From Bacteroidota bacterium (GTDB taxonomy: Bacteria > Bacteroidota > Ignavibacteria > UBA10030 > UBA8401), in NCBI GenBank assembly GCA_030824295.1, contig JAVBYA010000120.1:1-10545 (forward strand): DNA of 10,545 nt, read 5' to 3'. Positions 1 through 8,025 of this stretch are shown here, piece after piece. The first letter of the stretch is position 1. The number at the start of each line of letters is the position of its first letter. The notes beneath the pieces were generated by a model. That model had not been told where the DNA came from. It did no database searches and worked only from the letters and a program-made list of their open reading frames with translations. A program made the position numbers and the translations under genes.

Positions 1-394
1 GTTTCGGTCCGTACCGGCGATGGATATCCTCCGGCGTCCGGATGGCCGTTTCGGTATCAGTGCTCTTCGCAGCGATGCGGCGCGCGAACTCACAGGCTGC
101 GACGATGGTGACCGCTTTTGCCGTCCCGATCCCTTTGTGACGCGACTGTTTCAGGTCCGCGACCGTCAGTGATGCGATCCGTTTGAGCGTGGAGTATTCG
201 TTCAGCAGACCGCGTGCGACATCCACCGCGGACCGTTGTGCTGTGCCGATGTTGATCAGGATCGCCAGCAGTTCCGCTTCGGACAGTGAAGCGGCGCCGT
301 GGGCGACCAGTTTCTCGCGGGGACGTTCATCCTCCGGCCACTCCTTGATCGCTGCGTAGCGGACAGGAGGTTCGTTGGAGAGTACTGCATGCAT
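1..394 (-). CDS. radC: RadC-family protein (UPF0758), N-terminal part, cut by window edge
   Basis: The reading frame runs off the left edge, so only the first 131 residues are present, out of about 220-230 in the family. The start at 394 gives MHAVLSNEPP and then the RadC hallmark at about residues 16-33: I-K-E-W-P, RPREKL and the HGA motif. The LSEAELLAILI segment follows at residues 37-47. A helix-hairpin-helix-like HKGIGTAKA lies at 86-94, with a CEFARR helix after it. The C-terminal JAB/MPN metalloprotease-like domain (HxHPSG motif) would lie outside the window. RadC was historically called a DNA repair protein, but its biochemical role is unsettled. The start lies 4 nt downstream of the stop of the TPR-PBP gene, so it is the last visible gene of the leftward operon. 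I see no convincing Shine-Dalgarno sequence in front of it, which suggests it relies on translation of the upstream gene. Confidence 0.93.
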   Translation of the reverse strand, partial: MHAVLSNEPPVRYAAIKEWPEDERPREKLVAHGAASLSEAELLAILINIGTAQRSAVDVARGLLNEYSTLKRIASLTVADLKQSRHKGIGTAKAVTIVAACEFARRIAAKSTDTETAIRTPEDIHRRYGPK

Positions 395-398
395 AGGT

Positions 399-2369
399 TC
401 ATTGCGTTGAAAAGGTGTGCAGCCTGGTGACGGCGCCGTTCCTGAACTGCAGGATCTGCAGCGCACTGTTCACCCGTTCTTGGCGCAAGGAGACCGCATT
501 CCGGATACCAGGGTATTCGAAAACGGAAGCAAGGGCATCAGCGAGAGCTTGGCGTGTGACCGCACCATCGCCGAATTGTGTGAGGACCATGGACATGGCA
601 TCGAATCCGAAGAGCGCATTATCCGACATCTGCCGGCCGTACCGCTGTGCGTAGCGTGAAAAGATACGCTGCGTCCGCTCGTTCCGCTCCACCCAGCGGT
701 CGCTTCCGAAGATCGCGCCGTCCGCGTACCGTTTGTTCAGGTCCAGCTCGTTCGGATCGTTCCAGTCGCCGGAACCGAGCAGCGTGGATCGGATATTATA
801 GAACGCCAGCTGCGACGTGATGACGCCGATCTCATGGCTGTTGGAGATGGGACAGTAGATGAGATCCACGGTCGTCACCGGATAATGCAGACTGTCCACA
901 TAGATGGCGGTCTTCTTCACCGGCAGACGGAGCGAATCGGCGATCCTCTTGGCGCTGTCCCCGAAGAAGGTAGTGAAGTTCACCAGACCTCCCGTGGCAA
1001 TGATGGAATCGATGTACGAGAATTTGATGCCGAGCGATACGAGCCGGCGCGAGACCTCGGCCGCATTGATCTTGCCGCGCATGGCAACGACGTAGTCCGG
1101 ACGGAGCGAGGAGGCTTCCACACGGATGGAGCGGACGTAGGAACGGATGTCCGACTCCCCTTTCCTGTAACGGCGGTCAGCAACGATGGTCGCCCCCAGC
1201 CGTTTCGCCTCGGCAATGAATGAATCCGCCTGCATTGCGGTGGATGCCGTAGCGGATCCGAGCACAGCAATGGTCTTGGCACCCAGAACGTTCACGGCAT
1301 AGCGTGCCATGGTCTTCCCTTTGGCGCCGTTGGTGGAGTTCGCCTGGAACACATACGGTCCGATGGCCGAGATCCCTTCGTCCGTAGCGGTCGGCGTGAC
1401 GATCGGCAGTCCCTTTTCCTGCGCGAACCGCGCTGCGATCATGGTCTCAGCGCTGAACACCGGTCCGATGATCCCGGTGACCATCGGATCATCTCCCCAC
1501 GCTTCGATGGTGGAACGGATGATCGCTGAATCCTTCTCCGAATCCTTCACCTCCAGCTGCACCGACACCTGACCTGGAACGGTCCGTTCTTCATAATCAC
1601 TCACCGCCAGTGTGATCCCTTCCAGCATCTCGCTCACGATCTTCTTCTCCCGCGTCTCCCCTTCCGTCGACCGCTGCAGCGGCAGCAGGACCCCGACGGT
1701 GATCTGATTCCCTTTCTCGATGCGGGCGACCAGCCGGTTGATGCGGAACTGCAATGCCTGGTCTGCTTCCGCCGGTGTGAACCGCGCCATGGCGGCACGT
1801 GCACCATCGATGGCGCCGTTCTGGAACTGCACCTCGGCGGCAACAACAATGAGCAGGTTCCGCAGGTACGGCATCAGCGTGTCGGTCACCGCCGGCGAGG
1901 TCAGTTCCTCCGTCAGATATTCCTGCGCAAGATGTTCGATCACCCGAACCGCATGCTGTCTGTTCGCCGGCTGCTGCGCCGATCGGTAGACCTCCGTCAT
2001 ATCATCGAACGCACCGCGGTGATCACCCAGGTGGTAGCGGCTCATGCCGCGCGTGAACAGCACATCCTCCAGGAAGAGCGTCCCGGGGAACGCATTGGTG
2101 AGCGCTTCGCATGCCGCGATGGCGCCGCGGTAGTTCTTCATGGCAAGTTCACTTTTCGCAGCCATGATGAGTGCAGCGGTGGTACGGTGATTGAGCGGTA
2201 ATGCCGCGATGGATTGACGGAACGACGTGAGCGCCGGACGGTACTCCTTCTGGGAATACTGACGCATCCCCTGAAGGAAGAGTTCTTCGGACGGCTGATG
2301 GTAGGTGACGGAATCCTGCGCCGGCAGCATCGCACAGAACAGGAAGAGTGCAGCAACGAACGATCTCAT
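399..2369 (-). CDS. Secreted TPR / type-1 periplasmic-binding-fold protein (LpoA-like architecture)
   Basis: This is a 656-residue protein. The start at 2369 is chosen because it begins a clean signal peptide (MRSFVAALFLFCAMLPAQ), overlaps the upstream stop as ATGA, and has a GGAGG (plus-strand 2378-2382) 8 nt upstream. A longer frame to 2474 would only add a charged, His-rich non-secretory leader. The signal peptide has a Cys at residue 12 but no proper lipobox, so cleavage near residue 18 by signal peptidase I is more likely than lipidation. Residues 27-135 hold about three TPR-like helical pairs (EELFLQGMRQYSQKEY..., then TTAALIMAAKSELAM..., then LFTRGMSRYHLGDH...). More helices follow to about 220. 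From residue 222 (ITVGVLLPL) to about 650 is a Peripla_BP_6 / ANF-receptor-like domain, with IIGPVFSAE and PIVTPTATDEG typical of LivJ/LivK-type proteins. About 75 residues at 424-500 look like an insertion in that fold. TPR plus PBP is the arrangement of the penicillin-binding-protein activator LpoA. No LivH/LivM-type permease is adjacent. Its role is unknown; a periplasmic sensor or envelope-assembly factor is more likely than simple solute capture. Confidence 0.88.
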   Translation of the reverse strand: MRSFVAALFLFCAMLPAQDSVTYHQPSEELFLQGMRQYSQKEYRPALTSFRQSIAALPLNHRTTAALIMAAKSELAMKNYRGAIAACEALTNAFPGTLFLEDVLFTRGMSRYHLGDHRGAFDDMTEVYRSAQQPANRQHAVRVIEHLAQEYLTEELTSPAVTDTLMPYLRNLLIVVAAEVQFQNGAIDGARAAMARFTPAEADQALQFRINRLVARIEKGNQITVGVLLPLQRSTEGETREKKIVSEMLEGITLAVSDYEERTVPGQVSVQLEVKDSEKDSAIIRSTIEAWGDDPMVTGIIGPVFSAETMIAARFAQEKGLPIVTPTATDEGISAIGPYVFQANSTNGAKGKTMARYAVNVLGAKTIAVLGSATASTAMQADSFIAEAKRLGATIVADRRYRKGESDIRSYVRSIRVEASSLRPDYVVAMRGKINAAEVSRRLVSLGIKFSYIDSIIATGGLVNFTTFFGDSAKRIADSLRLPVKKTAIYVDSLHYPVTTVDLIYCPISNSHEIGVITSQLAFYNIRSTLLGSGDWNDPNELDLNKRYADGAIFGSDRWVERNERTQRIFSRYAQRYGRQMSDNALFGFDAMSMVLTQFGDGAVTRQALADALASVFEYPGIRNAVSLRQERVNSALQILQFRNGAVTRLHTFSTQ

Positions 2370-4117
2370 GTCAGATCCCTCCGCAACGAACGGATACCGA
2401 GTGTATGGACGACACCGGTGATGATGACCGAGGGGACGATGATCGCGCCCATCACGATCTGCAGCACGGTCCAATCCACCGGCAATTTGCGAATCTCCGC
2501 CGTGAAGAGCATCGTGGCGGCGAAATAGTACACTCCCAGAAGATACACCAGGTACACCACGCTCAGCAGGAACGTCATCGTTGCCCCTTGTGACGACGCG
2601 ATGCGGATCGGGTTCTTCTCACTGTAGTTCGCATAGATGGAACCGAACGCAAAATTGAGGCTCACCAGCGTCATCGTGACGATCGGAGTGATGATGATGG
2701 AGCAGTACGCCAATACCCGCACCTGAGAACTCGGCACGACCCGTTCCACCAGCCACGGTTTCTCCCCGACGATGTGATGGATGAACAGATACGGCACATT
2801 GGAGAGGAGCGCGATCACCATGCTCAACACGCCGAGGATGGTCATCACCAGCAGGAACTTGATCCGGTACACTTGCTCGGCCGGCACCGGCGAACTCCGC
2901 AGGGACCAGTACGCGTTCCCTTCCAGACTGATCATCGGGAAGGCGAACCGGAGCGCCAGCGAATTGATCAGGAAGATATTGAAGATGAAGATCACCAGAT
3001 AGACCACCGCCTTCAGGTACGCCGATTCGAGACGGATATTCAGCGTACTCACGCTCGACAGGAAGATCACCAGCAGCCCCATCATCACCACGAAATGGAT
3101 CCATTGCATCGGCTCCCGCACGAACTGCCACAGTTCCTTCTTCAGCAGCACTTCCACCGGCGCTGAAAGGGACGACGACCGGCCGAAACTGAAGAAGCGG
3201 TCCTTGAGCGTCAACGCCTTCATCGTGAGGGACTTGATGGAGAGTGACGTGATCCATGTATCATAATACGAACCGGCCGCGATGGAGAGCGCAATGAGGA
3301 ACGCCCCGACGGTGGATGCCGCGAGCATCACCGCATATCCCAGCACTGCGGAAGTATTCCCGGCAACATAGAAGTACATGATCTCCGAGACCCAGAAGTT
3401 CGGCAGATAACGGACTCCGGCAGGGTCCAATGAGCCGAAATAGAGGTCGACGTTCGGATAGTACTTCATCACTTCGCGCACCAGATGGACCGGGCTTGTC
3501 ACCGTAAAGTAGAGATACACCTGACCGATGTATGCCACCACAACCGCGGCGATGAGGATGCGGAAATTCACCCGCGCTGCGAGTTTCATCACTAGCAGCA
3601 GTACGATCACCGCGATGCAGGCCGCCAGGAACATGAACGGCACCAGCACACCGAACATCATCACCGGATAGAAATGCCACGGCAGATCGAAATAGAACCC
3701 ATACCCCAGCAGAACGGAGAAGCCGACCATGAAGAGCGTCCCGGAACTGTAGAAGAAATTATCGAGGAACTTGATGACGAAGATGTTCAGGTACGAGACC
3801 GGAGTGGTGAGCAGGAACTGCACCTCCGGCGTCCGGTACAATGTGGAGAACGAGACCACCATGTTGCCGAGATTGATCGTCACGAAGAAGACGAACAGCA
3901 GCATCCCGATGAAGCGGTGGAACAGGAACAACCCGATCTTCACCTCCTCCAGCAGGAACGCAGTGAGGAAATGGGAGAAGTAGAACGCACCGACCGCGAA
4001 TGAACCGAAGACCACGAACGAACCGACGTTCCGGATGATGGTGCCCGTATCGCGCTGCGACGGGACCTTCCAGAACATCAGGTTCTTGAACCACAGGATG
4101 TGCAGGAACGTGGTCAT
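2366..4117 (-). CDS. Large ABC-2-type transporter permease (putative ABC exporter membrane subunit)
   Basis: This is a 583-residue, highly hydrophobic protein with about ten or more membrane segments in two halves separated by a polar stretch (roughly residues 310-350, rich in Ser/Lys/Leu). The first half has TM helices near 31-55 and 63-90, then a conserved-looking YRTPEVQFLLTTPVS (94-108) followed by K116. The second half has FAFPMISLEG (391-400), then a Trp, SSPVP and a Lys. This P-x-I-S-x-E-G...SPVP...K pattern is what I associate with two-domain bacterial ABC-2-like permeases annotated as putative ABC exporters. I chose the start at 4117 (MTTFLHILWFKNLMFWK), which overlaps the stop of the AbgT gene as ATGA. 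A frame extending to 4192 would add 25 residues lying wholly inside the AbgT gene. No clear Shine-Dalgarno sequence precedes 4117, so coupled translation is likely. It probably pairs with the ATPase at 5616-6347, two genes upstream. The substrate is unknown. Confidence 0.82.
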   Translation of the reverse strand: MTTFLHILWFKNLMFWKVPSQRDTGTIIRNVGSFVVFGSFAVGAFYFSHFLTAFLLEEVKIGLFLFHRFIGMLLFVFFVTINLGNMVVSFSTLYRTPEVQFLLTTPVSYLNIFVIKFLDNFFYSSGTLFMVGFSVLLGYGFYFDLPWHFYPVMMFGVLVPFMFLAACIAVIVLLLVMKLAARVNFRILIAAVVVAYIGQVYLYFTVTSPVHLVREVMKYYPNVDLYFGSLDPAGVRYLPNFWVSEIMYFYVAGNTSAVLGYAVMLAASTVGAFLIALSIAAGSYYDTWITSLSIKSLTMKALTLKDRFFSFGRSSSLSAPVEVLLKKELWQFVREPMQWIHFVVMMGLLVIFLSSVSTLNIRLESAYLKAVVYLVIFIFNIFLINSLALRFAFPMISLEGNAYWSLRSSPVPAEQVYRIKFLLVMTILGVLSMVIALLSNVPYLFIHHIVGEKPWLVERVVPSSQVRVLAYCSIIITPIVTMTLVSLNFAFGSIYANYSEKNPIRIASSQGATMTFLLSVVYLVYLLGVYYFAATMLFTAEIRKLPVDWTVLQIVMGAIIVPSVIITGVVHTLGIRSLRRDLT

Positions 4118-5619
4118 CGTGCAAGATACAATTGTGAGCCGGGACCGACCGGAAGGTCCAGCAGGATGAAGAGGACGAACAGGAGCATCCATCCGATCAG
4201 AAAGAAGATGGTATACGGCAGCATCGTAGCGATGAGCGTTCCCATCCCCGCCTTCTTATCATACCGCGCCATGAGCGCGATGATGAACGCAAAGTAGGAC
4301 ATGGTCGGCGAGATGATGTTGGTAACGCTGTCGCCGATGCGGTACGCGGTCTGCGTGAACTCCGGCGTGAACCCAAGCAGCATGAACATCGGAATGAACA
4401 CCGGCGCCATCAGCGCCCATTTCGCCGAAGCACTTCCCATCAGCATATTGATGGTGGCAGCGATAAGAATGAATGTGATCATGAGCGGGATCGGACCGAG
4501 GTTCAGCGCTTTGAGTCCTTCCGCACCGTTCACCGCCAGGATCAGTCCGAGATTGGTCCAGTTGAAGTACGCAACGAACTGCGCTGCGAAGAAGACGATC
4601 ACAATGTATCCGCCGAGCGTTTCGATCGATTTGGACATCCCTTTCATCGCATCGGCATCCTTGCGGATGGTGCCGGCGCCGACACCGAACGCGATACCGG
4701 CAGCGAACGCACTCAGGAAGATGAACGTGACGATACCGGACATGAACGGCGAATGGAGCACATCACCGTCCGCCCTGCGCAGGAATCCGTTCTCGGGCAG
4801 CAGTCCCGCCAGCACGACAACGATCAGCACCGCGCTGGTGATGAGCGCATACCGGAGTCCGCGCCGTTCTTCCGGCGTGAGCCATTTCAATTCCTCCGGC
4901 TTCTCATCTCCTTCATACACTCCGAGCCGCGGAATGACGATCCGTTCCGTGACATAGGTGCCGATGAGGGTCAGCAGAAAGGTCGAGACGAACATGAAAT
5001 AATAATTGGCGGCAGGATTCACCACATACACAGGATCGATGATCTTCGCCGCTTCCGTAGAGAGTCCGGCAAGCAGCGGATCGACCGTTCCGAGCAGAAG
5101 ATTGGCGCTGTATCCGCCGGATGTCCCGGCGAACGCTGCGGCGAGTCCCGCCAGCGGATGCCGACCGGCGGCAAGAAAGATCATCGCAGAGAGCGGCACG
5201 AGCAGCACGTAACCGATCTCGCTGGCAACGTTGGACATGATACCGGCGAATACGACCACAGCCGTGAGGAGATTCTTTGGTGCCGACAGCACCAGGAGAC
5301 GCATCACGGCGCCGATGAGTCCGCTGTATTCCGCGATGCCGATACCGATCATCGCCACCAGCACCGTGCCGAGCGGAGCGAATCCGGTGAAGTTACTTAC
5401 GGTCCCGGTGAGGATGCGGTGCAGCCCCTCAACGGAGAGGAGGTTCACCACGGTGATGAGCTTGCCGGTCCCGGGATGGATGACGGACAGCTGCAGCGCA
5501 CTGCCGACGGCGGAGAGTACAATGACGAGTCCGGCCAGGATGGCGAAGATGGAGACGGGATGCGGCAGGGCGTTGCCGGCCCGTTCGATGACCTTCAGCA
5601 CTCGGTCGAAGAGATTCAT
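4114..5619 (-). CDS. AbgT-family transporter (p-aminobenzoyl-glutamate transporter family)
   Basis: This is a 501-residue inner-membrane protein of full family length (about 500-520). It begins MNLFDRVLKVIERAGNALPHP, the usual AbgT opening (short amphipathic N-terminus, GN-LPHP). Visible family motifs are SNVASEIGYVLLVPLSA (129-145), the GTSGGYSANLLLGTVDPLL stretch (165-183), and GSASAKWALMAPVFIPM through IGDSVTNIISP (395-438). From memory of studies on Alcanivorax YdaH, residues D180, W400, P418 and R426 matter for transport; the matching positions here appear to be D180, W401, P419 and R427, all intact. Family members include E. coli AbgT (uptake of p-aminobenzoyl-glutamate) and MtrF/YdaH (export of sulfonamides and folate catabolites), probably ion-driven. 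The substrate here cannot be told from sequence, and no abgA/abgB hydrolase genes are adjacent. An AAGGA (plus-strand 5629-5633) lies 9 nt before the start. The start overlaps the ATPase stop as ATGA, and the end overlaps the permease start the same way. Confidence 0.94.
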   Translation of the reverse strand: MNLFDRVLKVIERAGNALPHPVSIFAILAGLVIVLSAVGSALQLSVIHPGTGKLITVVNLLSVEGLHRILTGTVSNFTGFAPLGTVLVAMIGIGIAEYSGLIGAVMRLLVLSAPKNLLTAVVVFAGIMSNVASEIGYVLLVPLSAMIFLAAGRHPLAGLAAAFAGTSGGYSANLLLGTVDPLLAGLSTEAAKIIDPVYVVNPAANYYFMFVSTFLLTLIGTYVTERIVIPRLGVYEGDEKPEELKWLTPEERRGLRYALITSAVLIVVVLAGLLPENGFLRRADGDVLHSPFMSGIVTFIFLSAFAAGIAFGVGAGTIRKDADAMKGMSKSIETLGGYIVIVFFAAQFVAYFNWTNLGLILAVNGAEGLKALNLGPIPLMITFILIAATINMLMGSASAKWALMAPVFIPMFMLLGFTPEFTQTAYRIGDSVTNIISPTMSYFAFIIALMARYDKKAGMGTLIATMLPYTIFFLIGWMLLFVLFILLDLPVGPGSQLYLAR

Positions 5620-6347
5620 TCGGTCTGTTCCTTTGTGAGTTCGAGGAAGACGGATTCGAGATTCCCGTCGTATTTTGTTTTGTGCAGATGCAGGTTCTCT
5701 TTGGTATCCAGGAAGATGATCTTGCTCTTATTGATGATGCCGATCCGGTCGCACAGTTCCTCCGCCATTTCCAGGATGTGCGTGGACATGAAGATGGAAC
5801 ACCCCTGCTTCGCCTGCTGCGAAAGGGAATCCTTCACGATGCGTGCACTGCGGGGATCGAGCCCTACCATCGGTTCGTCGATGATGATGGTCTTCGGCCG
5901 ATGAACGAACGCCGCAGCGAACGTTACCCGCTGACGCATCCCCTGGGAATAGTCCTCCGTCTTCTTATCGACCCAACCCGCCAGCTCGAGCAGATCGATC
6001 ACCCGTTCCACATTCTCACGGAGATCGTTCTTTTCCATTCCATAGAGTCCGCCCATATAATAGATGAACTCCCGCCCCGTCAGTTTATCATACAGGTACG
6101 GATGATCGGGAATGTATCCGAATGTGGCTTTCGCCTGCTGCGGCTGCTTCACAACATCGTATCCGTTAATGAGGATCTGTCCGGAGGTCGGCGTGAAGAG
6201 TCCGGTCATCATCTTGATGGTGGTGGTCTTGCCGGCGCCGTTGGGACCGAGGAATCCGAAGAACTCTCCGGCAGGGATGGAAAGCGAGATATCGTCGACG
6301 GCAACGAAGGAACCGAAGGTCTTATGCAGATTACGTAGTTCGATCAT
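5616..6347 (-). CDS. ABC transporter ATP-binding protein (ABC-2 / exporter type)
   Basis: This is a 243-residue nucleotide-binding subunit. It has the Walker A motif GPNGAGKTT at residues 34-42, a Q-loop region GYIPDHPYLYDKLTG (77-91) with Asp where Gln is common, a signature motif YSQGMRQR (133-140), Walker B IIIDEP (154-159), D-loop GLDP (162-165) and switch His at 190 (STHILEMAEE). Non-Gln residues at the Q-loop site are common in single-domain exporter ATPases of the CcmA/Nat type, so this is not a defect. The short C-terminal tail after about residue 215 is family-typical. The protein would energise a partner permease at the inner membrane; the best candidate is the ABC-2 permease at 2366-4117, separated from it by the AbgT gene. 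It begins 9 nt after the guaA stop, with a GGGAG somewhat far upstream (about 12 nt), and its stop overlaps the AbgT start as ATGA. Confidence 0.95.
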   Translation of the reverse strand: MIELRNLHKTFGSFVAVDDISLSIPAGEFFGFLGPNGAGKTTTIKMMTGLFTPTSGQILINGYDVVKQPQQAKATFGYIPDHPYLYDKLTGREFIYYMGGLYGMEKNDLRENVERVIDLLELAGWVDKKTEDYSQGMRQRVTFAAAFVHRPKTIIIDEPMVGLDPRSARIVKDSLSQQAKQGCSIFMSTHILEMAEELCDRIGIINKSKIIFLDTKENLHLHKTKYDGNLESVFLELTKEQTE

Positions 6348-6356
6348 ACTGTGCGG

Positions 6357-7898
6357 TCACTCCCATTCGATCGTGGCGGGGGGCTTGGAGCTAATATCGT
6401 ACACCACCCGGTTGATGCCGCGCACTTCGTTGATGATGCGGTTGGAGACATGCGCAAGGAATTCGTACGGAAGATGCGCCCAGTCCGCTGTCATTCCGTC
6501 CACGCTGGTGACTGCCCGAAGAGCTACGGTGTTCTCATAGGTCCGCTCATCCCCCATCACGCCGACGGACTGCACCGGCAGCAGGACGACGAATGCCTGC
6601 CAGGCGAAATGATAGAGATTCTGTTTCCGCAGTTCGCCAATGAAGATCTCATCCGCACTTCGGAGCACTTCCAGCCGTTCCTTCGTGATGTCGCCGAGGA
6701 TGCGGATGGCCAGACCCGGACCTGGGAACGGATGCCGGTCGATGAGATAATCCGAAAGCCCCAGCTTTCGTCCCACCGCACGCACTTCATCCTTGAACAG
6801 TTCGCGGAACGGCTCGATGAGTTTCAGGTTCATCTTCTCCGGCAAGCCGCCGACATTATGATGCGATTTGATGGTCTGCGACGGTCCTTTGAAGGAGACG
6901 GACTCGATCACATCCGGATACAAGGTCCCCTGCGCAAGGAATTCCGCTCCCTCCACTTTCTTCGCTTCCGCATCGAAGACATCGATGAACGCCTTTCCGA
7001 TGATCTTCCGTTTTTGTTCCGGGTCGGTCACCCCTTTGAGCCGGTCAAGGAAGATCTCCGTTGCATCAACGAAATCGAGCACAATGTGATACTCGTCCCG
7101 AAAGGTCTTCACCACCTGCTCGCTCTCCCCCCTCCGCATCAGACCGTTGTCGATATGGATGCAGAAGAGTTGATCACCGATCGCTTTATGCAGCAGCACT
7201 GCGGCCACAGAGGAATCGACACCGCCGCTCAGTGCGCAGAGGACTTTCTTGTTCCCCACTTTCGCGCGGATATCGGCCACGGCGCTTTCGATGAACGAAT
7301 CGGCATTCCACTTGCCGGTGCAGCCGCAGATATCCTTCACGAAATTGGAGAGGACCTTCTTTCCTTCGGCACTGTGGACCACTTCGGGATGGAACTGGAT
7401 GCCGTACAAACGTTTGGCTCTGTTGCGGATAGCGCAGATACCGGCATTCTCCGAATGAGCGATCTTTTCGAACCCGGCGGGCATCGCAGTGACTTCATCG
7501 CCGTGACTCATCCAGACTTCCGTTTGTCCACCGATGTTCCGGAAGATATCGGCTGCGTCGTCCACCAGCAGCTGAGCGCGGCCGAACTCGCGGCGCGGCG
7601 CCTTGTTCACCGCACCGCCGTTCTGGAACGCCATCAATTGCAGTCCGTAGCAGATGCCGAGCACCGGAACGCCGAGCGCATAGATGCGTTCATCCGGGAT
7701 GGGTGCATCGGAAGCATACACGCTGGACGGTCCGCCGGAGAGGACGATGCCGCTCGGCGCGAACGCTTCGACAGCGGAGAACGGGATGTTGAACGGATGG
7801 ATCTCGCAATACACATTCAGTTCACGGATGCGCCGCGCGATGAGCTGTGTGAACTGTGAACCGAAATCGAGGATGAGAATGGATTCAGCGTGGGTCAT
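6357..7898 (-). CDS. guaA: GMP synthase (glutamine-hydrolysing)
   Basis: This 513-residue protein converts XMP, ATP and glutamine to GMP in the last step of guanine nucleotide synthesis (cytoplasmic). E. coli GuaA is about 525 residues. The N-terminal class I glutamine amidotransferase domain begins ILILDFGSQFTQLIARR. It has the nucleophile Cys83 in GICYGLQ (81-87) and the His170/Glu172 pair in FHPEV. The ATP pyrophosphatase domain carries the PP-loop SGGVDSS at 224-230. The C-terminal dimerisation domain includes RHPFPGPGLAIRI and ends in the family-typical PPATIEWE. I chose the start at 7898 (MTHAESILILDFGSQ) because the longer frame to 7976 adds 26 residues not seen in the family and would run over the likely promoter. 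No Shine-Dalgarno sequence is visible. It is the first gene of the leftward run, diverging from smpB. Confidence 0.98.
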   Translation of the reverse strand: MTHAESILILDFGSQFTQLIARRIRELNVYCEIHPFNIPFSAVEAFAPSGIVLSGGPSSVYASDAPIPDERIYALGVPVLGICYGLQLMAFQNGGAVNKAPRREFGRAQLLVDDAADIFRNIGGQTEVWMSHGDEVTAMPAGFEKIAHSENAGICAIRNRAKRLYGIQFHPEVVHSAEGKKVLSNFVKDICGCTGKWNADSFIESAVADIRAKVGNKKVLCALSGGVDSSVAAVLLHKAIGDQLFCIHIDNGLMRRGESEQVVKTFRDEYHIVLDFVDATEIFLDRLKGVTDPEQKRKIIGKAFIDVFDAEAKKVEGAEFLAQGTLYPDVIESVSFKGPSQTIKSHHNVGGLPEKMNLKLIEPFRELFKDEVRAVGRKLGLSDYLIDRHPFPGPGLAIRILGDITKERLEVLRSADEIFIGELRKQNLYHFAWQAFVVLLPVQSVGVMGDERTYENTVALRAVTSVDGMTADWAHLPYEFLAHVSNRIINEVRGINRVVYDISSKPPATIEWE

Positions 7899-7947
7899 TG
7901 TACTCGGGACAAGGGAAAAAAGGTGTTCGAGAAATGAGAATTGATAC

Positions 7948-7976
7948 AAGATAAAGGAAGATGTTGGAGTGTGCAA
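7948..7976 (-). promoter_or_regulatory. Candidate promoter for guaA operon
   Basis: On the minus strand, TTGCAC (7971-7976) and TATCTT (7948-7953) are separated by exactly 17 nt and lie about 50 nt upstream of the guaA start. The -10 matches the sigma-70 consensus at 4 of 6 positions and the -35 at 3 of 6. It is supported mainly by spacing and by its place in an AT-rich divergent gap. If the lineage uses the Bacteroidetes-type sigma consensus, the real promoter could differ. Confidence 0.33.
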
Positions 7977-7984
7977 GTATCCGG

Positions 7985-7999
7985 CAAGAAGTTTTCTTG
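7985..7999. promoter_or_regulatory. 15-nt dyad in the guaA/smpB divergent gap (possible operator)
   Basis: CAAGAA (7985-7990) and TTCTTG (7994-7999) form a perfect inverted repeat with a 3-nt spacer (GTT). It sits between the two candidate promoters and touches the proposed smpB -35. A protein-binding site is possible. As an RNA hairpin it is too weak and lacks a T-run, so it is not a terminator. A 6-bp repeat can arise by chance in AT-rich DNA. Confidence 0.25.
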
Positions 8000-8025
8000 T
8001 TATAGCAACACTTTTTGAGTAAATT
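7997..8025 (+). promoter_or_regulatory. Candidate promoter for smpB-tyrS
   Basis: TTGTTA (7997-8002) and TAAATT (8020-8025) are spaced 17 nt apart, each matching the sigma-70 consensus at 4 of 6 positions. Transcription would begin near 8032, leaving a short leader of about 15 nt before the smpB start. It is back-to-back with the guaA promoter candidate. Confidence 0.35.

Noticed and set aside
2370..2474. N-terminal extension of the TPR-PBP frame up to 2474
   Set aside because: It would bury the signal peptide behind a charged leader and overlap the permease gene by over 100 nt. The GGAGG and ATGA overlap favour 2369.
4118..4192. N-terminal extension of the permease frame up to 4192
   Set aside because: The extra residues lie inside the AbgT gene and look non-coding; the ATGA overlap at 4114-4117 matches the neighbouring junctions.
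4753..5904. 383-codon open frame on the plus strand opposite the AbgT and ATPase genes
   Set aside because: It is antisense to two clear genes, of highly charged low-complexity composition (RHDE), and spans their junction; no family features.
6351..7859. 502-codon open frame on the plus strand opposite guaA
   Set aside because: It lies wholly antisense to a well-supported guaA. Its protein is rich in His, Asp, Arg and Glu with no recognisable domain, as expected for an antisense shadow in this codon usage.
7899..7976. N-terminal extension of guaA up to 7976
   Set aside because: GuaA proteins begin a few residues before the ILILDFGSQ motif. The extension has no family support and covers the likely promoter.
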